Under the pieces are notes generated by a model. The model searched no databases. It saw only the letters and a program-made list of their open reading frames with translations, and was not told the origin of the DNA. This document shows, in pieces, positions 17,242-25,465 of a stretch of 64,000 bases of DNA. The stretch is taken from NCBI RefSeq assembly GCF_019801015.1, contig NZ_JAHVJZ010000001.1, forward strand, positions 930,001 to 994,000. The letters are read 5' to 3'. The number at the start of each line of letters is the position of its first letter. The stretch's first letter is position 1. A program made the position numbers and the translations under genes. The DNA comes from Marinobacter nauticus. GTDB taxonomy: Bacteria > Pseudomonadota > Gammaproteobacteria > Enterobacterales > Shewanellaceae.

Positions 17242-18243
17242 TTATGGCTCAGGCGGTCGGGTCAGCTCAATTTCCACCCGACGATTACGGGTACGGCCCC
17301 GCTCAGTCTGATTGGTGGCCACCGGGTTGCGCTGGCCATAGCCGACGATGTCAATCTGAGTCTCCGGCACCCCAAGTTGAATCAGGTATTCCTGCACCTC
17401 ACGAGCCCGCTTTTCGGAAAGCAAAAGGTTGTTGGCATAGTCACCGCTGGTATCAGCATGCCCAGAGAGGCGAACATGGGTATAAGGGAATTGTTTAAAT
17501 ACCTCTGCAACGGTTTCCAGCTGGGATTTGGCTTTCCGCGTCAATGCCGTCTGCTCGAAGTCAAACAGCACCGGCTCAAACACGGGGAACGACTCCTCCT
17601 TCTCCACCTTATCGACTGTCGCGACTTTATCAGCACGCTGCTGGAACGTCGTCGGTGCACCACCAAAATAGTAGGTCAGCCCTAAGGAAGTGAAATAGCC
17701 AGGCCCATTCAACGAATTGAGCAACATCTGCTGTGCCAGGCGTACGGAGAGCGCTGGCATCACCGCGTACTCCAGTCCGAATTCGCCCAGGGTGCTCCAC
17801 GCACTTTGGCCCTTCAGATCTTGCCCGTCCAAAGCCCGATCGACATCCTGCCAACTCCCTCCCACTTTGACGAAACCGAGAGTCTGAGAACCAAACAGCC
17901 AGTTGTAACGCACAGCAATGTCATAGCCCCTCAGCCCGGCACTGAACTTGCCACTGTTCAGGGTTGCCCGGTAATCCTTGTAATCGGTAATACCCAGTTC
18001 AACGCCCCAATGCGGAGTAAATTGATAACCGCCATAGATGCCCATTCCCCACTGGTTATCATCACAACCCTGCTCAATGTTGTTACAAAAGTCAGAGAGG
18101 TAGTTGTGACCAATTCGTCCCCCGATGTAGGGTGCATGAGTCCACTCTTCTTTCTTGTTGACTGCATCGTTTGAATTAGCACTGGCCTGATTGATTGAAT
18201 CAAAAAATAGAAAGAAAAGAGAGATAAAAAGAATAAACCTCAT
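17242..18243 (-). CDS. OmpA-family outer-membrane protein
   Basis: A 333-residue protein with a signal peptide, an eight-stranded OmpA-type barrel (about residues 35-200, opening 'APYIGGRIGHNYL' and ending 'YFTSLGLTYYFGG') and a C-terminal peptidoglycan-binding OmpA domain (about 225-330) with 'LSGHADTSGDYANNLLLSEKRA' and 'GQRNPVATNQTERGRTRNRRVEIEL'. It should link the outer membrane to peptidoglycan. Two Cys in the first extracellular loop ('DFCNNIEQGCDD') may form a disulfide. Confidence 0.92.
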   Translation of the reverse strand: MRFILFISLFFLFFDSINQASANSNDAVNKKEEWTHAPYIGGRIGHNYLSDFCNNIEQGCDDNQWGMGIYGGYQFTPHWGVELGITDYKDYRATLNSGKFSAGLRGYDIAVRYNWLFGSQTLGFVKVGGSWQDVDRALDGQDLKGQSAWSTLGEFGLEYAVMPALSVRLAQQMLLNSLNGPGYFTSLGLTYYFGGAPTTFQQRADKVATVDKVEKEESFPVFEPVLFDFEQTALTRKAKSQLETVAEVFKQFPYTHVRLSGHADTSGDYANNLLLSEKRAREVQEYLIQLGVPETQIDIVGYGQRNPVATNQTERGRTRNRRVEIELTRPPEP

Positions 18244-18713
18244 ATTGTATTTCCTTTAAATATGGGGAGTGGAGAGATGCAACCTTATGCGGACAGGTGC
18301 GCACAAAATCAGTCATGTAACAATTTTTGGCAGCGCTATGGAATCGAGGACCAAAGTCAGAAAGCAAAACCGACAATGACGGTCATCAATAGCGCTGTGT
18401 CATCACAGCGAAACAGGTCATTACCAATTAGAGGGCGGCGATATTATCGGGTGAGATTATAAGAAATTACGAAGGCAAAAATAGTGTGAATTACACTTCA
18501 CTTACGTCGAAGTGGCTTTAATTTTCAAATATGGATATTTATCTTATTTAATGGACCTGCATGAGCGAAACGAATTGAACACCTCCATTAACGGGCATCC
18601 ATTACAGACACCATGCTCAACTTAACCAATGCTTCATCTGGCAGAGGCACAGCACGCTACCCCAACTCTCCCTCAGTCGGTAGACTAAGCGACGAAATCG
18701 TCAGAGAAGCACC
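18244..18713. other. AT-rich intergenic region, divergent promoters
   Basis: 470 bases between the OmpA-like gene and radD, clearly richer in A+T than its surroundings. It contains a near-direct repeat of TTAATGGACCTGCAT-like and CATTAACGGGCATCC-like sequence around 18549 and 18586, but no protein-coding frame with a ribosome site. It probably holds promoters for both flanking genes. Confidence 0.5.
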
Positions 18714-20450
18714 ATGGCCTACACCCTCCGTCCCTATCAGCAAGAAGCCGTAAAGGCCGTCATCACCCACTTCCGTCAAAAGCGCACCCCGGCGGTGGTT
18801 GTCCTGCCCACTGGCGCGGGCAAAAGTCTGGTGATCGCTGAACTGGCCCGGCTGGCGCGTGGGCGGGTGCTGGTGCTGACCCATGTGCAGGAACTGGTGG
18901 CACAAAACCGGGAAAAGTTTGATTCCTACGGTCTTGAAAGCTCGGTGTACTCAGCCGGCCTGGGCGAGAAAGACCTGAGCGCGAAGGTCGTGTTTGCCTC
19001 TGTCCAGTCGTTGGCCAGAGCAGCGGGACAACTGTCCGAACCCTACTCCATTGTCATCATTGATGAGTGTCACCGCATCAGTCAGGAGGAGGAAACCCAA
19101 TACCAAAGCCTCCTTACCGCCCTGCGCAACAGCAACGCCAATCTCTGTGTGCTGGGCCTGACCGCGACCCCTTATCGGCTTGATGGCGGCTGGATCTACC
19201 GTCGTCACTATCAGGGCACCCTTCGCAGCACCGAACCAAAGCCCTTTGATGAATGCATTTTCGAGTTGCCCATCGGCCACCTGATTAAATCCGGTTACCT
19301 GACGCCCCCCACCATGATGGACGGCGCGGTGGCCAGCTGGCTGCTTTGTGATGAGGAGGAGACACCCAAGCTCAACCCGGAGCTGCGAGGCCGGGCCACC
19401 GCATTAATCTGCGAACAGCTGATCGAGCAAGCTAAGTCGCGTCAGGGCGTGCTGATATTTGCAGCCAGTGTGCGCCACGGCCGGGAGGTGCTCGCGTTAC
19501 TGCCCCAGCAGGACGCCGCCCTACTGACGGCGGAAACACCCAAAGCGGAGCGCGAGCAGCTGATTGACGCGTTTAAGCAGCGACGCCTGAAGTTCCTGGT
19601 CAACGTCTCGGTACTGACCACCGGGTTTGATGCGCCTCATGTGGACCTGATCGCCCTGCTCCGTCGAACCGATTCCGTCGCCCTGTTTCAGCAGATGGTG
19701 GGCCGTGGCCTGCGCCTTGCTGACGGTAAAGCGGACTGTCTGGTGCTGGATTACGCCGGCAACGGTTACTCGCTGTATTCTCCGGAAGTCGGTGAACCCC
19801 GCCCTCATCCGGATACCACGCCGGTCAACGTGCCCTGTCCAAAGTGCGGTCATGACAACGCCTTCTGGGGCAAAACGGACGAGCAAGGCGTGGTGCTGGA
19901 GCACTATGGTCGCCGTTGTCAGGGGTTCACCCCGGATGAGGACGACAAACCGGTACAGTGCGATTACCGGTTCCGCTACAAGGAGTGTCCTGACTGTCTG
20001 ACCGAGAACGACATCGCCGCCCGGGAGTGCCATGGTTGCGGCAAAGCTCTGGCCGATCCGGACAAACGCCTGGCAGAAGTCCTGCGCCTGAAGGATTACA
20101 AAGTGATTCGCTGCGCCGGCCTGAGCATCAACACGGTTCAGGGCAAGCAGGGGCAACAGTTGGAGATCACCTGGCACGACGAGGACGGCGAAACACTGAC
20201 CCGTCGATTCAGTTATGACACCCCGGCTCAACGCGGCATGTTCTACCACCAGTTTGTGCGCAATCACCTGAAAAGCCCCGGCCAACCATTGCGGCTGCCC
20301 GATCTGGATTCGGTGATGCGCCAGGCGGACCGCTTCCGCCATCCGGACTTTGTCATCGCCCGCTTCGAGAAAAAACGGTACTGGCGGGTGATTGAAACCC
20401 TGTTCGACTACCAGGGGCGTTTCCGCAAGGCCGACAGTGCCTCAGGCTAA
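18714..20450 (+). CDS. radD: superfamily 2 helicase-like repair protein RadD
   Basis: A 578-residue protein, close to E. coli RadD (YejH, 586 residues), which acts with RecA in double-strand break repair. It has a Walker A PTGAGKS (32-38), DECH box (117-120), motif III 'GLTATPYRLDGGW', and the SF2 C-terminal motifs 'VSVLTTGFDAPHVD' and 'QQMVGRGLRLADGK'. A Cys-rich zinc region ('CPKCGHDN', 'CPDCLTEN', 'CHGCGK', about 370-445) follows, a mark of RadD. It is a single-gene unit. Confidence 0.94.
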   Translation: MAYTLRPYQQEAVKAVITHFRQKRTPAVVVLPTGAGKSLVIAELARLARGRVLVLTHVQELVAQNREKFDSYGLESSVYSAGLGEKDLSAKVVFASVQSLARAAGQLSEPYSIVIIDECHRISQEEETQYQSLLTALRNSNANLCVLGLTATPYRLDGGWIYRRHYQGTLRSTEPKPFDECIFELPIGHLIKSGYLTPPTMMDGAVASWLLCDEEETPKLNPELRGRATALICEQLIEQAKSRQGVLIFAASVRHGREVLALLPQQDAALLTAETPKAEREQLIDAFKQRRLKFLVNVSVLTTGFDAPHVDLIALLRRTDSVALFQQMVGRGLRLADGKADCLVLDYAGNGYSLYSPEVGEPRPHPDTTPVNVPCPKCGHDNAFWGKTDEQGVVLEHYGRRCQGFTPDEDDKPVQCDYRFRYKECPDCLTENDIAARECHGCGKALADPDKRLAEVLRLKDYKVIRCAGLSINTVQGKQGQQLEITWHDEDGETLTRRFSYDTPAQRGMFYHQFVRNHLKSPGQPLRLPDLDSVMRQADRFRHPDFVIARFEKKRYWRVIETLFDYQGRFRKADSASG

Positions 20451-20616
20451 AGGCAATTAATCCCGATAGCCCTAATCGAAAATGCAGGCTTGGATAATGC
20501 CATTCTGATCGGCATAGTAGCCGAATCACAAAATCGCGCGCCCAGGTTCGACCCGGGTCATACCCATAAGGCTGAACTGTGATATAACGGCTCAGCAAAA
20601 CCAGATGGAGAACATT

Positions 20617-20880
20617 ATGTTTGTGGTTATTTTTGGCCGCCCGGGCTGTCCTTACTGCGTACGCGCCAAAGAGATTGCTGAAAAGCTTGAGGAATCCCGC
20701 GACGATTTCAAATTCCGCTACGTCGACATGCACGCGGAAGGCGTCAGCAAGGAAGACCTGGAAAAGACCGTAGGCAAGCCGGTTCACACCGTGCCTCAGA
20801 TCTTCGTGGACCAACAGCACGTTGGTGGATGCGATGATTTCGAAGCCTTTGCAAAGGAAAACCTGGGTTTGTATGCCTAA
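20617..20880 (+). CDS. grxA: glutaredoxin 1
   Basis: An 87-residue dithiol glutaredoxin. The active site Cys-Pro-Tyr-Cys is at residues 11-14, and 'HTVPQIFVDQQHVGG' is the cis-Pro glutathione-binding segment. It closely follows the E. coli GrxA pattern. It reduces disulfides, classically in ribonucleotide reductase and OxyR, using glutathione. The ATG follows GGAG by six bases; an ATG twelve bases upstream overlaps the ribosome site and is rejected. Confidence 0.95.
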   Translation: MFVVIFGRPGCPYCVRAKEIAEKLEESRDDFKFRYVDMHAEGVSKEDLEKTVGKPVHTVPQIFVDQQHVGGCDDFEAFAKENLGLYA

Positions 20881-20900
20881 GGTTCAGGTTTCTGTTGATG

Positions 20901-20926
20901 AAGCGGCCATGCGGCCGCTTTTTTTG
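20901..20926 (+). terminator. terminator of grxA
   Basis: Stem AAGCGGC/GCCGCTT with a six-base loop and a seven-T tail, 20 bases after grxA. Confidence 0.85.
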
Positions 20927-20966
20927 TAGTAAAATAAAGCTCTTAATCTACAAAAAGGAGAAACGC

Positions 20967-21590
20967 ATGCTTGACCTGTTGCTGACGCAATTTGTCCTTC
21001 TTTGGGCGGTGATCGATCCGGTGGGTTCGGTTCCGGTCTTTCTGTCTCAGACAAAAGGCATGACAGCCGTTCAGCAGCGTCGCATCGCGTTTAAGGCGGT
21101 CTTTATATCCGCCATCACCCTGGTGTTCTTCCTGATGGCTGGCCAGCTTCTGCTGGAAGCGATGGAAGTGCCTCTGCCCGCCTTCCAGGTTGCCGGAGGT
21201 CTGGTGCTGCTGCTGTTCGCCCTGACCATGATATTCGGTGAAAGCAAACCGGAGCAGGAGATGGCGCTGAAGGATGAAAACCTTTGGGATAAAGCCGTCT
21301 ATCCGCTGGCTATCCCCTCCATCGCCTCACCGGGCGCCATGCTGGCGATTGTTCTGCTCACCGACAACAACCGATTTGGCCTGGTACAACAAGCCATCAC
21401 AGCGGGCATTATGCTCTCGGTACTGCTGATCACGCTGCTGCTGCTGTTGATGGCCAACCCCATTCAGCGATTGATTGGCAACGCCGGTGCCGCCATTGTC
21501 AGCCGGGTGATGGGTCTGATCCTCGCCTCAGTGGCGATGAACGAGCTGCTCAGCGGTATCCACAGCTACTTTACCCAGCTTCAGGGCTAA
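20967..21590 (+). CDS. MarC-family (UPF0056) membrane protein, YhgN-like
   Basis: A 207-residue protein with six predicted membrane helices. The family mark is 'FVLLWAVIDPVGSVPVFLSQTKGM' in the first helix and 'PLAIPSIASPGAMLAIVLL' in the middle. MarC-family proteins are widespread inner-membrane proteins of uncertain function; the old link to multidrug resistance was not upheld for E. coli marC. The start ATG follows AAAAAGGAG. Confidence 0.9.
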   Translation: MLDLLLTQFVLLWAVIDPVGSVPVFLSQTKGMTAVQQRRIAFKAVFISAITLVFFLMAGQLLLEAMEVPLPAFQVAGGLVLLLFALTMIFGESKPEQEMALKDENLWDKAVYPLAIPSIASPGAMLAIVLLTDNNRFGLVQQAITAGIMLSVLLITLLLLLMANPIQRLIGNAGAAIVSRVMGLILASVAMNELLSGIHSYFTQLQG

Positions 21591-21604
21591 ACAACGCCCA
21601 CAGA

Positions 21605-21634
21605 AAAGGCCGGCAATTGCCGGCCTTTTTTTGG
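21605..21634. terminator. bidirectional terminator between the marC-family and porin genes
   Basis: Near-perfect palindrome AAAGGCCGGCAATTGCCGGCCTTT with T runs on both sides, placed between converging genes. Confidence 0.88.
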
Positions 21635-21648
21635 TTTTCTAACTCGCC

Positions 21649-22797
21649 TTACAGCGCGTACTTAAAGGAGAGCATAAAGCGGTTCAGCTCACCGTCATCG
21701 CCATCAGCCTGTTCATTCAACGCGTACAGGTACTCTACCCCGATGGTGACCGGCTTAACCGGTGAGTACAGCAGATTGATGTTACCGCTGTAAGCGGTCT
21801 CATTGGCGTTGGAGTTAGCCAGCATGCTGGGGTTATCCGCCTCAAACGCCGAAGCGGTGATGTTGGAACGCCAGCGGTCGCTCCACCAGTGCTGGTAAGA
21901 AACGAATCCGGACACCGAGGAGATGGTATCCGCCCCGCCGAAGTTACCAATGGTGGCACCATTAACGAAGTTCAGCGCGATATAACGACCGGCACCATCA
22001 CCGTAGTTGAGCATAAACTTCAGCATGTCACGGTTGAACACCGGAATCACACCCGCAACAGACACCCCATAGCCAGTTTCGCTCTCATCGAACGGGCCTT
22101 CATCGATCTCCAGCTGTCGCAGCAAGCCGGCAACGGAGAAGCTGGCATCACCCGCCTTGAAGTTATAACGCGCAACAAAGTCCGGGATGTAGCTGGAGTC
22201 CGACTCAACCCGTGAGCCGTCGGCTGCGGTAAACGTCGCTTTGGGATTTTCCAGCGCCAGTTGCAGGCCACCCGCGGTGTAGCGAATCAAACCCTGACGC
22301 ACAAAGGGCGTACCCTCAGCGGCGCCAACAAAGTCCAGCGCCTCAGGCAGCGCGCCGGGGTTCTGGAACGTTGACCAGGTTTGGCCCGCGGTCCAGTTAT
22401 CAAAAGTTACGGTAGCGTGGCGCAGACGGGGCGAGTAGCTGTTAGACACCCGCTGGTTACCGTCTGAATGAGTAAAGAAGTCCAGCTCCAGGAAGAACTT
22501 CAGCTTATGACCGTCCAGATCGCTGGTTGAAGTGAAGTTGAATCGGGTTTCACGGGCCTGGAAGTCGGTGACCGTACTGGCACGAGTACTATCTCCATAG
22601 ATGGTGCCGGGTACGTAGAACTGGCGCGACAGGTTACTGTCTGCTGGAGCGCCGTTGCTGTAATCGCTGACGATGACATCCGCTTTGACGTAGCCGCCAA
22701 ATTTGAATTCCGTGTCAGCCAGAGCCGCCGGAGACGCCGCAAGCATCGCGATCGCTACCGGACCCAGTGCAGTTTTAGGCAGTTTAAACGTGTTCAC
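21649..22797 (-). CDS. DcaP-like trimeric outer-membrane porin
   Basis: A 382-residue protein with a signal peptide (cleavage after 'AALA', about residue 27) and the DcaP-family opening 'DTEFKFGGYVKADVIVSDYSNG'. 'ARETRFNFTSTSDLDGHKLKFFLELDFF' and 'LRHATVTFDNWTAGQTWSTFQNP' are strong family segments. It ends in Phe-Lys-Tyr-Ala-Leu, a barrel-like C-terminus. Such porins take up dicarboxylic acids and other small anionic compounds. It starts at GTG behind GGGAGAG. No catabolic genes are adjacent to hint at a substrate. Confidence 0.88.
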   Translation of the reverse strand: MNTFKLPKTALGPVAIAMLAASPAALADTEFKFGGYVKADVIVSDYSNGAPADSNLSRQFYVPGTIYGDSTRASTVTDFQARETRFNFTSTSDLDGHKLKFFLELDFFTHSDGNQRVSNSYSPRLRHATVTFDNWTAGQTWSTFQNPGALPEALDFVGAAEGTPFVRQGLIRYTAGGLQLALENPKATFTAADGSRVESDSSYIPDFVARYNFKAGDASFSVAGLLRQLEIDEGPFDESETGYGVSVAGVIPVFNRDMLKFMLNYGDGAGRYIALNFVNGATIGNFGGADTISSVSGFVSYQHWWSDRWRSNITASAFEADNPSMLANSNANETAYSGNINLLYSPVKPVTIGVEYLYALNEQADGDDGELNRFMLSFKYAL

Positions 22798-23408
22798 CTA
22801 GATCTCTCCCTGTCATTTTTATGATCCAAAGATACTATCCAGCAGCGACATCCCCCCCTGTATTGGCAAAAAGTCGAAGACAGTTCAGGAACTTCTGTGC
22901 TACACGAACACAACATAGTACAAACTTCGAACTTTGTTCCATTAAGAATCAAGGAGAAGGCACCAATTTAAGCAAAAGGTCTAAGTGCTTTAAAAGGCAG
23001 AAGGTTCTTGACTGGATGAAGCGTTGGATTTAGGGAAAATCGGAAAACAGGCCGATCAGACGCAATCTGGCCGAACCAGTTCGGCTGAGACAAAAATGCA
23101 GGCAAAGGTTGTCACCTTTTCTGAACACCATCAATAGGGACCAATGTATGCCTGGGCTGAACCCCGCCCCGCCAGAACCCAATGCCGAATTCTCTTCAAA
23201 ATCAGCACCTTGACAACAGAGTGAAGCTGGGCGCACTATGCGTTTAAGCGTCTGGTTTTTAACCCCTCCAGACGCTTTGGGAAGCGCGAAGTTTTCGGTT
23301 AGTCTCCCTTCGCGCTTCCTCCTCACCATCCGGTGTACCCCGCAGCTTCAGCCCTTCAAAATCTTCAGAGCGCCAACGACGCAGGCAAAACCAAGGAAAG
23401 GTAAGTGT
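22798..23408. other. long intergenic region with two tandem hairpins
   Basis: 611 bases with no convincing gene. Two inverted repeats stand back to back: AAGCGTCTGG/CCAGACGCTT (23246-23277, loop 12) and GGAAGCGCGAAG/CTTCGCGCTTCC (23280-23319, loop 16). They lie 90-160 bases before the 33-residue gene. They may form a structured leader for it, or lie in the tail of the tRNA-array transcript on the other strand; neither is followed by a clear T run. Confidence 0.5.
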
Positions 23409-23510
23409 ATGTTTCAAATCAACGAAACGGGCCTTTACGCCGCCATCATTACCATCGTCGTGACCGCCGGATTGATCTGGCTATACGAAAAGTGGCGAAA
23501 CAGGAAATAG
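23409..23510 (+). CDS. 33-residue predicted membrane protein
   Basis: A short gene with ATG about seven bases behind AAGGAAAGG. It encodes a polar start (MFQINETG), one hydrophobic helix ('LYAAIITIVVTAGLIWLY', residues 9-26) and a basic tail (EKWRNRK), the classic layout of a bacterial single-pass small membrane protein with the C-terminus inside. No family is recognised. It lies between the porin and the tRNA array, preceded by two hairpins that might control it. Confidence 0.5.
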   Translation: MFQINETGLYAAIITIVVTAGLIWLYEKWRNRK

Positions 23511-23524
23511 AACGGACGAGCTGC

Positions 23525-23542
23525 AAAAATGGCGTCATTTTT
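23525..23542. terminator. weak AT-rich hairpin
   Basis: AAAAATG/CATTTTT stem with a GCGT loop lies 14 bases after the 33-residue gene and 60 bases past the last tRNA on the other strand. It may end either transcript. Confidence 0.35.
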
Positions 23543-23601
23543 CCGGAATAAAAGCGGAAGTGTGGTGCCGGAAACGAACTGAAGGGGTGAAACGAAGGAA
23601 G

Positions 23602-23677
23602 TGGTGGGTTGTGAAGGACTCGAACCTTCGACCAATTGGTTAAAAGCCAACTGCTCTACCAACTGAGCTAACAACCC
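23602..23677 (-). tRNA. tRNA-Lys(UUU), array copy 9 in transcription order
   Basis: 76 bases including encoded CCA. Cloverleaf parts are visible: GGGTTGT acceptor arm pairing with ACAACCC, a D-loop AGCTCAGTTGGTAGAGC, the anticodon loop CTTTTAA (anticodon UUU) and the T-arm GGTTCGAGTCC. It differs from E. coli tRNA-Lys by a few paired changes. Confidence 0.97.
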
Positions 23678-23710
23678 ACAGAGGGGATTTCTTTGCAGGG
23701 GGCAAAGAAG

Positions 23711-23786
23711 TGGTGGGTTGTGAAGGACTCGAACCTTCGACCAATTGGTTAAAAGCCAACTGCTCTACCAACTGAGCTAACAACCC
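23711..23786 (-). tRNA. tRNA-Lys(UUU), array copy 8
   Basis: Identical 76-base gene with encoded CCA, separated from the previous copy by 33 bases. Confidence 0.97.
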
Positions 23787-23817
23787 ACGATAGGTTTCTT
23801 CGCAAGGGGCAAAGAAG

Positions 23818-23893
23818 TGGTGGGTTGTGAAGGACTCGAACCTTCGACCAATTGGTTAAAAGCCAACTGCTCTACCAACTGAGCTAACAACCC
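23818..23893 (-). tRNA. tRNA-Lys(UUU), array copy 7
   Basis: Identical 76-base gene with encoded CCA, in the 107-base repeat unit of the array. Confidence 0.97.
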
Positions 23894-23924
23894 ACAATAG
23901 GTTTCTTCGCAAGGCGCGAAGAAG

Positions 23925-24000
23925 TGGTGGGTTGTGAAGGACTCGAACCTTCGACCAATTGGTTAAAAGCCAACTGCTCTACCAACTGAGCTAACAACCC
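23925..24000 (-). tRNA. tRNA-Lys(UUU), array copy 6
   Basis: Identical 76-base gene with encoded CCA; its upstream and downstream spacers can fold into short hairpins. Confidence 0.97.
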
Positions 24001-24032
24001 ACAATAGGATTTCTTCGCAAGGAGCAAAGAAG

Positions 24033-24108
24033 TGGTGGGTTGTGAAGGACTCGAACCTTCGACCAATTGGTTAAAAGCCAACTGCTCTACCAACTGAGCT
24101 AACAACCC
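24033..24108 (-). tRNA. tRNA-Lys(UUU), array copy 5
   Basis: Identical 76-base gene with encoded CCA. Confidence 0.97.
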
Positions 24109-24139
24109 ACGATAGGTTTCTTCGCAAGGAGCAAAGAAG

Positions 24140-24215
24140 TGGTGGGTTGTGAAGGACTCGAACCTTCGACCAATTGGTTAAAAGCCAACTGCTCTACCAA
24201 CTGAGCTAACAACCC
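24140..24215 (-). tRNA. tRNA-Lys(UUU), array copy 4
   Basis: Identical 76-base gene with encoded CCA. Confidence 0.97.
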
Positions 24216-24246
24216 ACTATAGATTTCTTCGCAAGGAGCAAAGAAG

Positions 24247-24322
24247 TGGTGGGTTGTGAAGGACTCGAACCTTCGACCAATTGGTTAAAAGCCAACTGCT
24301 CTACCAACTGAGCTAACAACCC
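24247..24322 (-). tRNA. tRNA-Lys(UUU), array copy 3
   Basis: Identical 76-base gene with encoded CCA. Confidence 0.97.
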
Positions 24323-24353
24323 ACTTCAGGTTTCTTCGCAAAGGGCGAAGAAG

Positions 24354-24429
24354 TGGTGGGTTGTGAAGGACTCGAACCTTCGACCAATTGGTTAAAAGCC
24401 AACTGCTCTACCAACTGAGCTAACAACCC
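24354..24429 (-). tRNA. tRNA-Lys(UUU), array copy 2
   Basis: Identical 76-base gene with encoded CCA. Confidence 0.97.
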
Positions 24430-24460
24430 ACTTCAGGTTTCTTCGCAAAGAGCGAAGAAG

Positions 24461-24536
24461 TGGTGGGTTGTGAAGGACTCGAACCTTCGACCAATTGGTT
24501 AAAAGCCAACTGCTCTACCAACTGAGCTAACAACCC
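24461..24536 (-). tRNA. tRNA-Lys(UUU), array copy 1, promoter-proximal
   Basis: Identical 76-base gene with encoded CCA, first to be transcribed, about 55 bases downstream of a stringent-type promoter. Confidence 0.97.
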
Positions 24537-24590
24537 ACTCTGTACGCCTTCAGTGTCGGGCTTAACACCCTCCCCTGTCGACGGGCGGCT

Positions 24591-24618
24591 ATAATACCAA
24601 GTTCGCTTGGCCATGCAA
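24591..24618 (-). promoter_or_regulatory. promoter of the tRNA-Lys array
   Basis: On the minus strand TTGCAT (-35, 24613-24618) and TATTAT (-10, 24591-24596) are 16 bases apart, followed by a GC-rich discriminator (AGCCGCCCG) typical of stringently controlled stable-RNA promoters. Confidence 0.65.
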
Positions 24619-24712
24619 CCGGATTTTCTGATTTTCGTGCCGCTTGCCCACAAAAGCGCCGAAACGGTTAAAAAATCCAATTTATCCAGTGCCAACAGGC
24701 CCTTGGGGCCAC

Positions 24713-25450
24713 TTAATTGAGGTGTTTTTGCGCCATTTGAGCGGCACTGCTGCCACCGTATTCGCTGATCACCTGCTTAAAGAAACCCTGCGCCTTAGCC
24801 TTATCTCCCTGACGATCCGCGATCAATCCCTGTTTCAACAAGGAGTCGGAACGTTTGGATGACTGGGGATACTTGTCCGCAACGGTGGCAAACATGGTTG
24901 CCGCTTCAGCCAGTTGTCCCTGGTTGTACAGCAGCTGCCCCAGCCAATAATACGCATTGGGAGTATAGCTGGACTCGGGATACTGCTCGATAAAGCGTCG
25001 GAATGCCGGGATGGCGTCGTCGAAACGACGTTCTTTGGTGGCCAGATTCAATGCCTGGGTATAGGCATCAGCCTCAGAGAGGGAGGAGACGGCCGGAGAG
25101 CCAGCAGAGGGGGTGGAGGCAGGTGCAGCCTGGGCTGCCGGGGCGCTTTGCAGTTTGGCCAGGTCCTGATAAAGCTGGCGCTGGCGTTGCAGCATCTGCT
25201 CAATCTGATAAGCCTGGTTTTCACTCTGGCCACGCAATTCGCCAATCTCGCGCTGCATCTGGTCCAGCGTTTGCTGAAGCTGCAACTGAGACTGGTTGCG
25301 GGCCTGCATCTGTCGTTCCAGACGCTCCACACGGCTGTTCAAATCGCCCGAACGGGCGCTACTTGGGGCAGCCTCTACAACGGGAGCGGGCGCAGCCATT
25401 GGCTGCGCCCCCCAGCATAGAAGTGCCGTAACAAAGACGACTCGCTTCAT
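24713..25450 (-). CDS. cpoB: Tol-Pal associated cell-division coordinator CpoB
   Basis: A 245-residue periplasmic protein that couples outer-membrane constriction by Tol-Pal with peptidoglycan synthesis by PBP1B in E. coli. It has a signal peptide (cleavage after 'QPMAA'), a Gln-rich trimerising coiled coil (about residues 36-100), an Ala/Pro/Ser linker and three TPR repeats (from 'DAYTQALNLATKERRFDDAIPAFRRFIEQYP' to the C-terminus). It is the last gene of the ybgC-tolQRAB-pal-cpoB operon, 15 bases after pal. Confidence 0.96.
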   Translation of the reverse strand: MKRVVFVTALLCWGAQPMAAPAPVVEAAPSSARSGDLNSRVERLERQMQARNQSQLQLQQTLDQMQREIGELRGQSENQAYQIEQMLQRQRQLYQDLAKLQSAPAAQAAPASTPSAGSPAVSSLSEADAYTQALNLATKERRFDDAIPAFRRFIEQYPESSYTPNAYYWLGQLLYNQGQLAEAATMFATVADKYPQSSKRSDSLLKQGLIADRQGDKAKAQGFFKQVISEYGGSSAAQMAQKHLN

Positions 25451-25465
25451 GGCTTTCCTATTGGA

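Larger units (their letters stand above)
23602..24536 (-). repeat. nine-unit tandem repeat carrying the tRNA-Lys genes
   Basis: Unit length is 107 bases, with one unit of 108 and one of 109. The gene part is unchanged, while the 31-33-base spacers vary slightly but keep a TTCTTYGC...GCGAAGAA hairpin on the transcribed strand. In E. coli lysine and valine tRNA genes also follow tol-pal-cpoB, so the location is ancestral and the copy number expanded. Confidence 0.95.

Noticed and set aside
23602-24536. possible CRISPR array because of regular spacing
   Set aside because: The repeats are full tRNA-Lys genes and the spacers are near-identical, not unique.
23884-24695. open frames running through the tRNA-Lys array
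   Set aside because: They translate tRNA sequence in repeats and are not proteins.
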